In this document: positions 1 to 5,550 of the stretch, piece by piece | Layout of the letters: the number at the start of each line of letters is the position of its first letter | Position numbering within the stretch: position 1 is the first letter of the stretch | DNA from: JAEMQF01 sp031396305 | GTDB lineage: Bacteria > Pseudomonadota > Gammaproteobacteria > Burkholderiales > Burkholderiaceae_C | Direction: 5' to 3' | Assembly: GCA_031396305.1 (NCBI GenBank) | Contig: JANNKM010000183.1 | Location: 1-5,634, forward strand | DNA: 5,634 nt | The notes under the pieces: model-generated | Told to the model about the DNA's origin: nothing | Databases searched by the model: none | Seen by the model: only the letters and a program-made list of their open reading frames with translations | Made by a program: the position numbers and the translations under genes

Positions 1-226
1 GTGTCACCAACCTGCACCAGAGAACACCTGGTTGATGGCGCAACGCCTGCGGGCCCAATACGGTGCCCCGCGAGCGTGGGGCCGGAGAACGTACCCCGGG
101 CCACCTGCCCTCGCTCCACGCTTGCAGGCACATCGCGGCGAACGGCAGAAGAGGACCAAGAGCGGATCACTCGCCGCGCCGATTGTTTCCGTCACAAGCC
201 GGGCCAAGTGCCGTAGACCAATTGAG
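1..226. other. Unassigned leader before the LeuD-like gene; possible damaged 3' end of a large subunit
   Basis: No gene could be recognised here. All three forward frames are open over most of the stretch, which is common in GC-rich DNA and proves nothing. Frame 3 has a TGA at 33-35 after the short tail VTNLHQRTPG, then stays open to a TGA at 228-230. That second stop overlaps the ATG of the next gene as ATGA, the usual junction of translationally coupled genes. LeuD-type small subunits are normally preceded by their LeuC-type large subunit. Fragments loosely like a LeuC C-terminus appear in different frames (NACGP near 40 in frame 3, SLAAPIVSV near 165 in frame 2). No single frame carries a convincing C-terminus. 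It may be plain intergenic DNA, a frameshifted large subunit, or sequence error. Confidence 0.35.
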
Positions 227-715
227 ATGAGAGTCTGGAAACTCCCCGCCGACATCAACACCGACCAGATTGCGCCCGCGTCGACGCTCAACTTCGGCAT
301 AGAAGTCACGGCGCGCCACTGCCTGGAGCTGCTGCGGCCAGGCTTTGCCAGCAAACTCGAGCGCGGTGACGTGATCGTTGCAGGCGAGAACTTCGGCGTG
401 GGCTCATCGCGCGAGGAGGCCGCTGCGGTGCTGGTGTACCTGGGCATCGCCGCCGTGATCGCGCCGTCGTTCGCGGGGCTCTATTTCCGCAACGCCTTCA
501 ACGTCGGCCTGCTGCTGCTGACCTGCCCTCAGGCGAGTCTGATCGAAGACGGTGAGCCGATCGAGTTCGACGCGCGTGTTGCGCGGGTGACGCGCAGCAA
601 CGCCTTTCCGCCGCACGCGACGTTGCAGTGCCAGCCCATCCCGGATTTCTTGCTCGACCGGGTCGAAGCCGGCGGCCTGCTGCCGCAGTTGCAGGAGCGC
701 TTCGCGCAGCGCTGA
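227..715 (+). CDS. leuD: LeuD-type small (swivel) subunit of an aconitase-superfamily hydro-lyase (3-isopropylmalate dehydratase-like)
   Basis: This 162-residue protein has the swivel-domain fold of 3-isopropylmalate dehydratase small subunits of the short (about 160-170 aa) type. That enzyme isomerises 2- and 3-isopropylmalate in leucine synthesis, with the iron-sulfur cluster held by a separate large subunit. Visible signatures are RVWKLPADINTDQIAP at residues 2-17, GENFGVGSSREEA at 53-65 and SFAGLYFRNAFNVGLLL at 81-97. The ATG at 227 is chosen because family members begin just before the RVWK..DINTD block; an upstream extension to base 32 in the same frame looks non-homologous. Two family positions differ: GVGSSREEA replaces the common GCGSSREHA, and ASTLNFG occupies the substrate-specificity loop. 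The substrate may therefore be another 2-hydroxy acid. No good Shine-Dalgarno is seen, but the start overlaps an upstream frame's stop as ATGA. The large subunit is not identifiable in the window. Confidence is high for the family and modest for leucine synthesis itself. Confidence 0.85.
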   Translation: MRVWKLPADINTDQIAPASTLNFGIEVTARHCLELLRPGFASKLERGDVIVAGENFGVGSSREEAAAVLVYLGIAAVIAPSFAGLYFRNAFNVGLLLLTCPQASLIEDGEPIEFDARVARVTRSNAFPPHATLQCQPIPDFLLDRVEAGGLLPQLQERFAQR

Positions 716-740
716 GGCGCACCAGGAACCTGTCGGGCTT

Positions 741-1295
741 CTACAGAAAGCGAGCGATGTCGTCGATGTCTTCGGCGAACAACTGGCCCGCCTCTGCCAT
801 CAGCACCTTGCCATCGCGCCCCAGCACGATCAGCACCGGCAGGCCCTTGGGCCGCGGCATCACCTGCTCGATCTCGGGGCTCACCCACGCGGACGCAAAG
901 GCGTAGCCCAAGGCCCGCGCGTGAGCGATGGCGTCTTCGCGCTTCTTGTCCACCGACAGCCCCAGCATCTGCAGTCCCGCGTCGCGTTTGGCGCGCCAGA
1001 GCTTGTCGAGCATCGGGCTTTGGATGGCGCAAAACGGGCACCAACTCGCCCACCAATAAAGCACCAGCACATGGTTGCGGTCGTGAACCGGGCGCAGGCG
1101 TTTCCCGTCGAGCAGGGTCACTTCATCGGGCACCTGATAAAGCTGGCCCGGCGCGGGCAGCGGCGCGGCGCCACCACCCGAGGAGCGCGCGCGTGGTGCC
1201 TGCGCGATCGCGGAACCGCCACCGCACGCCAATGCCGAGAATGCCGCGAGGGCGTGCAGCGCTGGAAGCGCGATCAGCGCGCGGCGGGTGTGCAT
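741..1295 (-). CDS. Exported TlpA/ResA-like thioredoxin-fold protein
   Basis: This 184-residue protein has a thioredoxin fold with an N-terminal export signal. Residues 1-33 form a twin-arginine-containing basic start (MHTRR), a hydrophobic stretch and a likely signal peptidase site after AIAQA. A Cys at 24 follows ALA, so a lipoprotein is a weaker alternative because the -3 position is not Leu. A Gly/Pro/Ala-rich linker runs to about residue 50. The redox motif WCPFC sits at 85-89 in the context WWASWCPFCAIQSPML. The cis-proline lies in KGLPVLIV (Pro153), followed by DGKV. This matches periplasmic TlpA/ResA thiol-disulfide proteins that reduce or isomerise cysteines in exported or cytochrome-maturation partners; the actual partner is unknown. 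The ATG at 1295 is preferred because AAGGG lies 7 bases upstream. An in-frame ATG at 1328 would add MSFIPTLKGSV. The gene lies 34 bases behind the LysR-family gene on the same strand, so co-transcription is likely. A role in sulfur metabolism is inferred only from location. Confidence 0.85.
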   Translation of the reverse strand: MHTRRALIALPALHALAAFSALACGGGSAIAQAPRARSSGGGAAPLPAPGQLYQVPDEVTLLDGKRLRPVHDRNHVLVLYWWASWCPFCAIQSPMLDKLWRAKRDAGLQMLGLSVDKKREDAIAHARALGYAFASAWVSPEIEQVMPRPKGLPVLIVLGRDGKVLMAEAGQLFAEDIDDIARFL

Positions 1296-1302
1296 GACGC
1301 TG

Positions 1303-1307
1303 CCCTT
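1303..1307 (-). promoter_or_regulatory. Shine-Dalgarno deciding the start of the TlpA-like gene
   Basis: AAGGG on the minus strand lies 7 bases before the ATG at 1295. It favours this start over the upstream in-frame ATG at 1328, which sits only one base past the stop of the regulator gene. Confidence 0.6.
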
Positions 1308-1329
1308 GAGTGTGGGGATGAAACTCATT

Positions 1330-2301
1330 CTATGCGCCGGCACTGATATTTGACGCGCCGCCGCGGCGCCTGCTGCTGGGCACCAACGCAACACAATGGT
1401 CGATGAAATCCTGCGTCGCTCGGCCCAGGCGTTTGTCGCGCCGCAGCACCATCGCCAAACGTCGGCGTGCCACCGGAAGCCGCGTGCGCAGCGCCACCAG
1501 CTCGCCTTGGGCGAGGGCCTGCACCACGGCGTGGCGCGACACGCAGGCCAGGCCCGCGCCGGCCGCCGCCAGGCGCTTGATCGCCTCGGTGCTGCCGAGT
1601 TCGAACCCCACCTGCAGGCCGCCGAGGTGTTCGATCAGCCAGCTGTCGCTCGCCTGGCGCGTGCCCGAGCCAGGTTCGCGCAGGATCCATGTGGCTTCGG
1701 CGAGTTGCGCCGCGCTTGCGCGCGCCGCGGCGAGAGGGTGGTTCGGCGCCGCGACGATCACCAGTTCGTCGCTCAACCATGAGCGCACTTGCAGGTCGGG
1801 GTGCGTCTGCGGGCCTTCGATGAAGCCGACGTCGGCCTCTAGCCCCGCCACCGCGGCGATCACCTCGGTCGTGTTGGCGATCGCCAGGCGCACCACGCTG
1901 TGCGGATGCGACAGGCGCCATTTCGCCACCACCTCGGGCAGCAGGTACTCGCCGATCGTCAGGCTCGCCGCGACGCGCAGCGTGGCCGCGTGCTCGGCGT
2001 TGAACAGGCCCTGAATCTCGGCGGCATGATCGAGCAACGATGTCGCGGCGGGCAGCAGCGCCCGGCCGTTCTCGTTGAGCACGAGGCGCCGGCCGACGCG
2101 GTCGAACAGTTGCACGCCCAGGCCCAGCTCGAGTTCGGCGAGCGCGGCCGACGCCGCCGACTGCGAGCGCGCGACGCGCCCTGCGGCCAGTCGCGTCGAG
2201 CCGCTGCGCGCGATCGCCGCGAAGACTTCCAGCTGGCGCAGCGACAGGCGCAGCCGCTGGTTCAGTTTCGGAGGTGGAGCCTGATTTGTTTTATCGATCA
2301 C
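1330..2301 (-). CDS. LysR-family transcriptional regulator, YeiE-like (possible sulfite sensor)
   Basis: This LysR-type regulator of about 323 residues is divergent from sat. The N-terminal winged helix-turn-helix covers roughly residues 22-81 (LRQLEVFAAIARSGS, then SQSAASAALAELE and LFDRVGRRLVLNENG). The effector domain follows from about 106, with ASLTIGEYLLP, ADVGFIEGP (156-164), WILREPGSGTRQ and GSTEAIKRLAAAGAGLACVSR. From memory of the family these blocks match E. coli YeiE closely. YeiE-type regulators have been described as sulfite-responsive, which would suit a gene beside the sulfite-oxidation enzymes. The effector here is inferred. The GTG at 2301 is chosen because family proteins begin shortly before LRQLEVF and because it leaves 59 bases for a shared promoter. 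Further-upstream starts (ATG 2349, GTG 2358) would run almost into sat. The last 15 residues are Arg/Ser/Gly-rich and look non-conserved. It probably controls sat divergently and itself; the TlpA-like gene follows downstream. Confidence 0.88.
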   Translation of the reverse strand: MIDKTNQAPPPKLNQRLRLSLRQLEVFAAIARSGSTRLAAGRVARSQSAASAALAELELGLGVQLFDRVGRRLVLNENGRALLPAATSLLDHAAEIQGLFNAEHAATLRVAASLTIGEYLLPEVVAKWRLSHPHSVVRLAIANTTEVIAAVAGLEADVGFIEGPQTHPDLQVRSWLSDELVIVAAPNHPLAAARASAAQLAEATWILREPGSGTRQASDSWLIEHLGGLQVGFELGSTEAIKRLAAAGAGLACVSRHAVVQALAQGELVALRTRLPVARRRLAMVLRRDKRLGRATQDFIDHCVALVPSSRRRGGASNISAGA

Positions 2302-2360
2302 ATTGAGTTGAATTCTCCGCTTTTTTCTTTCACCGCCGCTGCGTAACATCGGCCGCACTC
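2302..2360. promoter_or_regulatory. Divergent promoter region between the LysR-family gene and sat
   Basis: These 59 bases separate the two divergent starts and are clearly less GC-rich than the flanking genes. They contain GAATTC at 2310-2315 and a T-rich tract at 2321-2330. Divergent LysR genes typically bind in such a gap to control both sides. I could not pick out a convincing T-N11-A operator with dyad symmetry. A weak -10-like TAACAT (2344-2349) would place transcription start only a few bases before sat. No Shine-Dalgarno precedes the sat ATG. Confidence 0.5.
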
Positions 2361-3554
2361 ATGAAGACCCTGGTTCCTCCGCACGGCAGCGCCGAGTTGA
2401 AACCCCTCCTGTTGACAGGGGGCGAACTCGAGCGTGAGCGCCTGCGTGCGCTGACGCTGCCGCGCCTGCCGGTGAGTTCGCGCGAGCGCGGCGACATCAT
2501 CATGCTGGGGATCGGCGGCTTCACGCCGCTGGACGGCTTCATGTCCCAAGCCGACTGGCGTGGCGTGTGCGACGACATGAAAACCGCGAGCGGTCTGTTC
2601 TGGCCGATACCGATCACGGTGTCGGCGTTGCCCGCCGCGGCGCAGAAGATCGCCATCGACCAGGAGGTCGCGCTGGTCGACGCGGGCGACGGCGAGCCGT
2701 TGGCCACGCTGCGCGTGACCGAGAAGTACCGCATCGACAAGGCGCACGAATGCGTGCGCGTGTTTCGCACCATCGATCCGGCGCACCCCGGAGTGAAGAT
2801 GGTGATGGATCAGCCTGAGGTGAACCTGGCGGGTCCGATCAAGGTGCTGTCGCGCGGCGGCTTCCCCGAGAAGTACGGCGACCTGTTCATGACGCCGCAG
2901 CAGACCCGCAAGTTGTTCAGCTCGCTCGGTTGGTCACGCATCGCCGCGTTCCAGACGCGCAATCCGATGCACCGCTCGCACGAGTACCTGGCCAAGGTGG
3001 CCATAGAAGTGTGCGACGGCGTGCTCGTGCATTCGCTGCTGGGCGCACTGAAGCCCGGCGACATTCCGGCTGAGGTGCGCACCCAGGCGATCGCCGTGTT
3101 GGCAAAGAACTACTTCGTGCCCTCGACGATCGTGCAGGCCGGCTACCCGCTGGACATGCGCTACGCGGGCCCGCGCGAGGCCTTGCTGCACGCGGTGTTC
3201 CGCCAGTACTACGGCTGCTCGCACCTCATCGTCGGACGTGACCACGCCGGCGTGGGCAGCTACTACGGCCCGTTCGAGGCGCACCACATCTTCGACGAGA
3301 TTCCCGAAGGCGCCTTGCAGACGCAGCCGCTGAAGATCGACGTCGCGTTCTGGTGCTACAAGTGCGGCGGCATGGCCTCGGGGCGCACTTGCCCGCATGA
3401 CGACGCCGATCGGCTTCAGGTCAGCGGCACGCAATTTCGCAAGTCGCTCTCCGCCGGTGCCGACGTGCCACCCGAGTTCAGCCGGCCCGAGGTGGTTGAG
3501 ATTCTGCGCGCCTACTACGCCGAGTTGGACGCCAAGCCAGTCGCCGCGGCGTAG
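2361..3554 (+). CDS. sat: ATP sulfurylase (sulfate adenylyltransferase), dissimilatory single-subunit type
   Basis: This cytoplasmic enzyme of 397 residues interconverts ATP plus sulfate with APS plus pyrophosphate. In sulfur oxidisers it runs toward ATP and sulfate. The N-terminus LVPPHGSAELKPLLL (4-18) is the usual family start. GGFTPLDGFM is at 52-61. The nucleotide-binding motif QTRNPMHRSHEYL is at 198-210 and MRYAGPREALLHA at 266-278. The second nucleotide motif GRDHAGVGSYYGPFEA is at 292-307 and VSGTQFRK at 354-361. Cys332, Cys335, Cys344 and His346 form the zinc site typical of bacterial and archaeal homo-oligomeric Sat. Length is normal, and there is no fused APS kinase domain, unlike assimilatory fungal enzymes; this is also not CysDN. 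The ATG at 2361 lacks a recognisable Shine-Dalgarno, but the N-terminal match supports it. It is separated from aprM-aprB by two unrelated-looking genes and is divergent from the YeiE-like regulator. Confidence 0.97.
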   Translation: MKTLVPPHGSAELKPLLLTGGELERERLRALTLPRLPVSSRERGDIIMLGIGGFTPLDGFMSQADWRGVCDDMKTASGLFWPIPITVSALPAAAQKIAIDQEVALVDAGDGEPLATLRVTEKYRIDKAHECVRVFRTIDPAHPGVKMVMDQPEVNLAGPIKVLSRGGFPEKYGDLFMTPQQTRKLFSSLGWSRIAAFQTRNPMHRSHEYLAKVAIEVCDGVLVHSLLGALKPGDIPAEVRTQAIAVLAKNYFVPSTIVQAGYPLDMRYAGPREALLHAVFRQYYGCSHLIVGRDHAGVGSYYGPFEAHHIFDEIPEGALQTQPLKIDVAFWCYKCGGMASGRTCPHDDADRLQVSGTQFRKSLSAGADVPPEFSRPEVVEILRAYYAELDAKPVAAA

Positions 3555-3557
3555 GCG

Positions 3558-3634
3558 TCAACGGATCAACAACTTGCCCACCTCATCCATGCGCGAGCCG
3601 CCGCCCACGCCGATCTGTATGGCTACACCTGCCG
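3558..3634 (-). other. Coding-like tail between sat and the rhodanese gene, in a shifted frame
   Basis: Just past the rhodanese stop, a different minus-strand frame reads on for about 25 codons and ends in TGA at 3560-3558. Its sequence is VAIQIGVGGGSRMDEVGKLL followed by IR. Nearly all its third positions are G or C, as in the real genes of this window. It has no start of its own and overlaps the last rhodanese codons. It could be a C-terminal extension lost by a one-base frameshift, a remnant of another gene, or chance in GC-rich DNA. I do not recognise the peptide. Confidence 0.25.
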
Positions 3635-4012
3635 CCACGGCAGGCCGTACTTGCGCCAGCCGCCCACCGTGCCCCGGTGGTGCTCGGTGTCGAGTTCGCC
3701 TTCGAAGCCTTCGAGCACGTTGCTCACATGGATGAACCCGTGCTTCTCGAGTTCGGCGCCGGCATCGAGCGAGCGTTTGCCGCTGCGGCAGATCAGGATG
3801 ACCGGCCGGTCCTTGCGGCCGGCCATGCGCAGCACTTCGTCAGCGAAGTGCGGGTTGACGTCGAACTCGGGCGCCGTGTTCCACTCGATGTTGATCGCCT
3901 CGACAGGGTGGCCGACGTAGAAGAACTCGATCTCGGTTCGGCAGTCGATCAACAGCGTATTCGGGTTGGCATTCAACGCCTCGTGGGCCTGCTTGGGATT
4001 GAGGTGGTCCAT
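3623..4012 (-). CDS. Single-domain rhodanese-like sulfurtransferase
   Basis: This 129-residue protein consists of one rhodanese domain. Its parts are LNPKQAHEAL near the start, the LLIDCRTEIEFFYVGHPVEAINI strand-loop region (residues 20-42), the active-site loop CRSGKRS (75-81, catalytic Cys75), and the closing VLEGFEGELD and GGWRKYGLPWRQ. There is no signal peptide, so it should act in the cytoplasm. Such proteins carry sulfane sulfur as a cysteine persulfide and commonly sit beside sulfur-oxidation genes, feeding sulfur to relay proteins. The precise donor and acceptor are not visible. The ATG at 4012 is supported by AGGAG 6 bases upstream. It converges on sat and is divergent from the phosphoesterase. 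GLPWRQ is a common family ending, so the protein looks complete, although a coding-like frame continues past its stop. Confidence 0.93.
   Translation of the reverse strand: MDHLNPKQAHEALNANPNTLLIDCRTEIEFFYVGHPVEAINIEWNTAPEFDVNPHFADEVLRMAGRKDRPVILICRSGKRSLDAGAELEKHGFIHVSNVLEGFEGELDTEHHRGTVGGWRKYGLPWRQV
3628..3644. terminator. GC-rich hairpin at the sat/rhodanese convergence
   Basis: CCTGCCG and CGGCAGG form a perfect 7-base-pair stem around the 3-base loop CCA. It overlaps the last codons of the rhodanese gene and lies about 74 bases after the sat stop. There is no T-run on either strand, so an intrinsic terminator is doubtful; it may only pause polymerase or protect RNA ends. Confidence 0.3.
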
Positions 4013-4110
4013 GGTGTTCTCCTGACGCGCATTGTCCAGCGCAATGCTACTCGCGCAACGAATCGATATTCATATCGCCATGAAGATCGGCAATATGGAA
4101 CGGCGCGCGC
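4013..4110. promoter_or_regulatory. Divergent promoter region with two inverted repeats (rhodanese / phosphoesterase)
   Basis: This 98-base gap must carry promoters in both directions. It includes the rhodanese Shine-Dalgarno (AGGAG, minus strand, 4023-4019), a 6-base inverted repeat GCATTG/CAATGC (4029-4034 and 4042-4047, 7-base spacer), and a 14-base palindrome at 4064-4077. The middle is more AT-rich than the flanking genes. No confident -35/-10 pair was identified. Confidence 0.5.
4064..4077. repeat. 14-base palindrome CGATAT-TC-ATATCG, candidate operator
   Basis: The arms CGATAT and ATATCG are perfect reverse complements around TC. The site lies between two divergent genes, about 33 bases before the phosphoesterase start and 51 bases before the rhodanese start, where a dimeric regulator could affect either. 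No cognate regulator is known from the sequence. Confidence 0.45.
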
Positions 4111-4647
4111 ATGAAAGTCTGCATCGTTTCTGACAGCCACGACCGCGCCGATCCGCTCGCGCAAGCCGTGCGCCAGGCCAAGGCGCTGGGCGCGCAGGCG
4201 GTGTTCCATTGCGGCGACCTGATCGGCGCGCAGTCGCTCAAGCCCGCGCTGGCGCTGGGCCTGCCGGTGCACCTGATCCACGGCAACAACGTCGGCGATG
4301 CGCAGGCGCTGCACAAGCTGGCGCGCGGCAGCAACGACAGGCTGAGCTACCACGGCGCCGATGCGCGCATCGAGCTCGCCGGCCGGCGCATCTTTCTCGT
4401 GCACTACGACGACTATGGCTACGCCATGGCCTGCACCGGCGACTGGGACCTCGTGTGCTGCGGGCACTCGCACCACGCCGAGGTGCGCCAGGTCGCCAGC
4501 GTGAAGGGCACGCCGGGCTGGCTGGTGAACCCCGGAACCGTGGCCGGGCTTGCCGCACCCCCGACCTGGGTGCTCGGCGACCTGGCGGCAATGCGCTTCG
4601 AAGTGCGCGAGCTAGGGCCTGTTAACGCTATCGGAGGGTTCGCGTGA
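4111..4647 (+). CDS. Small YfcE/MJ0936-type calcineurin-like metallophosphoesterase
   Basis: This 178-residue cytoplasmic protein carries the two-metal phosphoesterase motifs in order. These are SDSHD (Asp8, His10), CGDLIG (Asp36), HGNNV (Asn59), VHYDDYG (His98), CGHSHH (His119, His121) and VNPGTV (140-144). Family members hydrolyse phosphodiesters or phosphomonoesters; the natural substrate here is unknown. The usual HGH around the fourth motif reads HYDDYG, so one common histidine is absent while the first metal-ligand His is kept. The ATG at 4111 begins directly on the conserved MKVCIVSDSHD block; its ribosome binding site is poor. Its stop overlaps a GTG as GTGA, starting a 13-codon ORF, and aprM follows 63 bases later on the same strand. 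A link to sulfur oxidation (for example nucleotide turnover around APS) is speculation from position only. Confidence 0.88.
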   Translation: MKVCIVSDSHDRADPLAQAVRQAKALGAQAVFHCGDLIGAQSLKPALALGLPVHLIHGNNVGDAQALHKLARGSNDRLSYHGADARIELAGRRIFLVHYDDYGYAMACTGDWDLVCCGHSHHAEVRQVASVKGTPGWLVNPGTVAGLAAPPTWVLGDLAAMRFEVRELGPVNAIGGFA

Positions 4648-4672
4648 CTCAGCAAACGGCCCTAGGACCCTC
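4612..4672 (+). repeat. Interlocked inverted repeats at the phosphoesterase-aprM junction
   Basis: CTAGGGCC (4612-4619) is the exact reverse complement of GGCCCTAG (4658-4665), and GTT/AAC (4621-4623, 4655-4657) extends the stem past a one-base bulge. A second pair, GAGGGT (4634-4639) and ACCCTC (4667-4672), can be extended by a wobble and a C-G pair. Its left arm lies inside the first stem's loop and its right arm lies just outside, so the pairs form a pseudoknot or exclude one another. The structure spans the phosphoesterase stop and a short ORF's ribosome binding site. There is no T-run, so it is not a standard terminator. Confidence 0.45.
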
Positions 4673-4685
4673 GAAGAGCCCGTGA
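4644..4685 (+). CDS. Possible 13-residue leader ORF before aprM
   Basis: A GTG overlapping the phosphoesterase stop (GTGA) opens a short frame, MTQQTALGPSKSP, ending in TGA at 4683-4685. GGAGGG at 4633-4638 lies 5 bases upstream, a better ribosome binding site than the phosphoesterase itself has. That site sits within one of the inverted-repeat arms. It could be a leader peptide coupling translation to aprM, which starts 25 bases after its stop, a remnant of a lost gene, or chance. I do not recognise the peptide. Confidence 0.3.
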   Translation: MTQQTALGPSKSP

Positions 4686-4695
4686 CAATACGATC

Positions 4696-4701
4696 AAGGA
4701 G
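4696..4701 (+). promoter_or_regulatory. Shine-Dalgarno of aprM
   Basis: AAGGAG with a 9-base spacer precedes the ATG at 4711 and fixes the aprM start. Confidence 0.75.
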
Positions 4702-4710
4702 ACAACGACG

Positions 4711-5550
4711 ATGTTTGCCAACAATCCCTTCGCCGCGCTGAGCGGGCTGTTGCCCGCCGGCGCCATGAAGCTCTATCTCGTGCTGATGGTGCTGGCGGTG
4801 ATTGCCGGCACCCTGTACGACATTGCCCACAAGGGCAGCGCCAAGTACTTCTTCGCCAACATGCGCAAGTCCAAGGGCAAGGGGCAGCGGCTGGTCGAAG
4901 GCGGCGAGATGGTGTCGATCGCGGTGCAGACCGCCGTCGTAGACGTGCTCGCCTCCGGCGAGTTCTGCAACCCACGGCGGCGCATCGCGCATCTGTTGAC
5001 GATGTACGGCTTCGTGATCTACGTGATCACCACCGCGATCATGGTGTTCAGTTACCCCAGCGCCGCGACGCCCACCCCCGCGCTTTTGCCGCAGCTCTGG
5101 TGGCTCGGCGGCCTGATGGTCTGCGTGGGCGGCTACTGGTTCTGGTTCTTCATCCGGGTCGATGTGGCCGCCGAGGGCGGCACGCCGTTTCGCCTGATGC
5201 GCGCGGACCTGTTCGTGCTCTCGCTGCTCGCCAGCGTGACGCTGGGGCTGGTCTGGGCCTGGCTGCAAGCCACGTCGAGCGCCTTCGCCACCGTGGTGTT
5301 CGGTCTGTACATCATCGCCACGACGGTCCTGTTCGGGTCGGTGGCGTGGTCCAAGTTCGCGCACATGTTCTTCAAGCCCGCGGCGGCCTTCGAGAAACGA
5401 GTTTCGAAGGCCAATGGGTCGTGCGCGAATCTGCCGACGCTGACCCGGGACGATCCTGCACAACGGGAAAGACACTCGATGGAACTGTTGCGAGACGCCC
5501 CCATGGACATGGGGCTTGGCATCAAGCGCGAAGCACCGCGCCACTACTAG
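4711..5550 (+). CDS. aprM: AprM, putative membrane partner of APS reductase
   Basis: This 279-residue integral membrane protein lies directly upstream of aprB, the position of aprM in sulfur oxidisers that lack QmoABC. It is proposed to anchor AprBA and pass electrons to the quinone pool; direct biochemical proof is limited. Predicted membrane segments by eye are about residues 20-37, 95-115, 128-149, 166-186 and 192-212. A basic loop (MRKSKGKGQR, 51-60) and a conserved-looking VDVLASGEFCNPRRR (77-91) lie between the first two. His94 and His218 sit at the edges of membrane segments and could be cofactor ligands, but that is a guess. The C-terminal 55 residues are soluble and end in PRHY. The call rests on topology and on adjacency to an unmistakable aprB start; there is no signature motif I could use alone. 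An ideal Shine-Dalgarno supports the start, and aprB begins 44 bases after the stop, so one transcript is likely. Confidence 0.85.
   Translation: MFANNPFAALSGLLPAGAMKLYLVLMVLAVIAGTLYDIAHKGSAKYFFANMRKSKGKGQRLVEGGEMVSIAVQTAVVDVLASGEFCNPRRRIAHLLTMYGFVIYVITTAIMVFSYPSAATPTPALLPQLWWLGGLMVCVGGYWFWFFIRVDVAAEGGTPFRLMRADLFVLSLLASVTLGLVWAWLQATSSAFATVVFGLYIIATTVLFGSVAWSKFAHMFFKPAAAFEKRVSKANGSCANLPTLTRDDPAQRERHSMELLRDAPMDMGLGIKREAPRHY
5388..5409 (+). repeat. Inverted repeat inside the aprM 3' part
   Basis: GAAAC-GA-GTTTC is flanked by CTTC and GAAG, with a two-base bulge on the left side. It falls where the membrane domain gives way to the soluble tail (residues about 226-233). It may be a local RNA hairpin or coincidence; there is no T-run. 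Confidence 0.3.

Noticed and set aside
32..226. N-terminal extension of the LeuD-like protein from TTG 32
   Set aside because: The 65 extra residues are Arg/Pro-rich and unlike the family, whose members begin right before the RVWK..DINTD block.
4..447. Long minus-strand ORF over the left edge
   Set aside because: It runs antisense to the clearly conserved LeuD-like gene, has no recognisable motif and shows Arg/Ser/Ala-rich composition typical of shadow frames.
723..732. CAGG-AA-CCTG dyad between the converging LeuD-like and TlpA-like genes
   Set aside because: A 4-base stem with a 2-base loop and no T-run is too weak to call a terminator.
2302..2358. Longer LysR-family protein from ATG 2349 or GTG 2358
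   Set aside because: It would leave only a few bases for the divergent sat promoter and add a basic, unconserved leader.
2934..3434. Minus-strand ORF antisense to sat
   Set aside because: It lies wholly within sat, whose catalytic motifs are intact, and shows no domain of its own.
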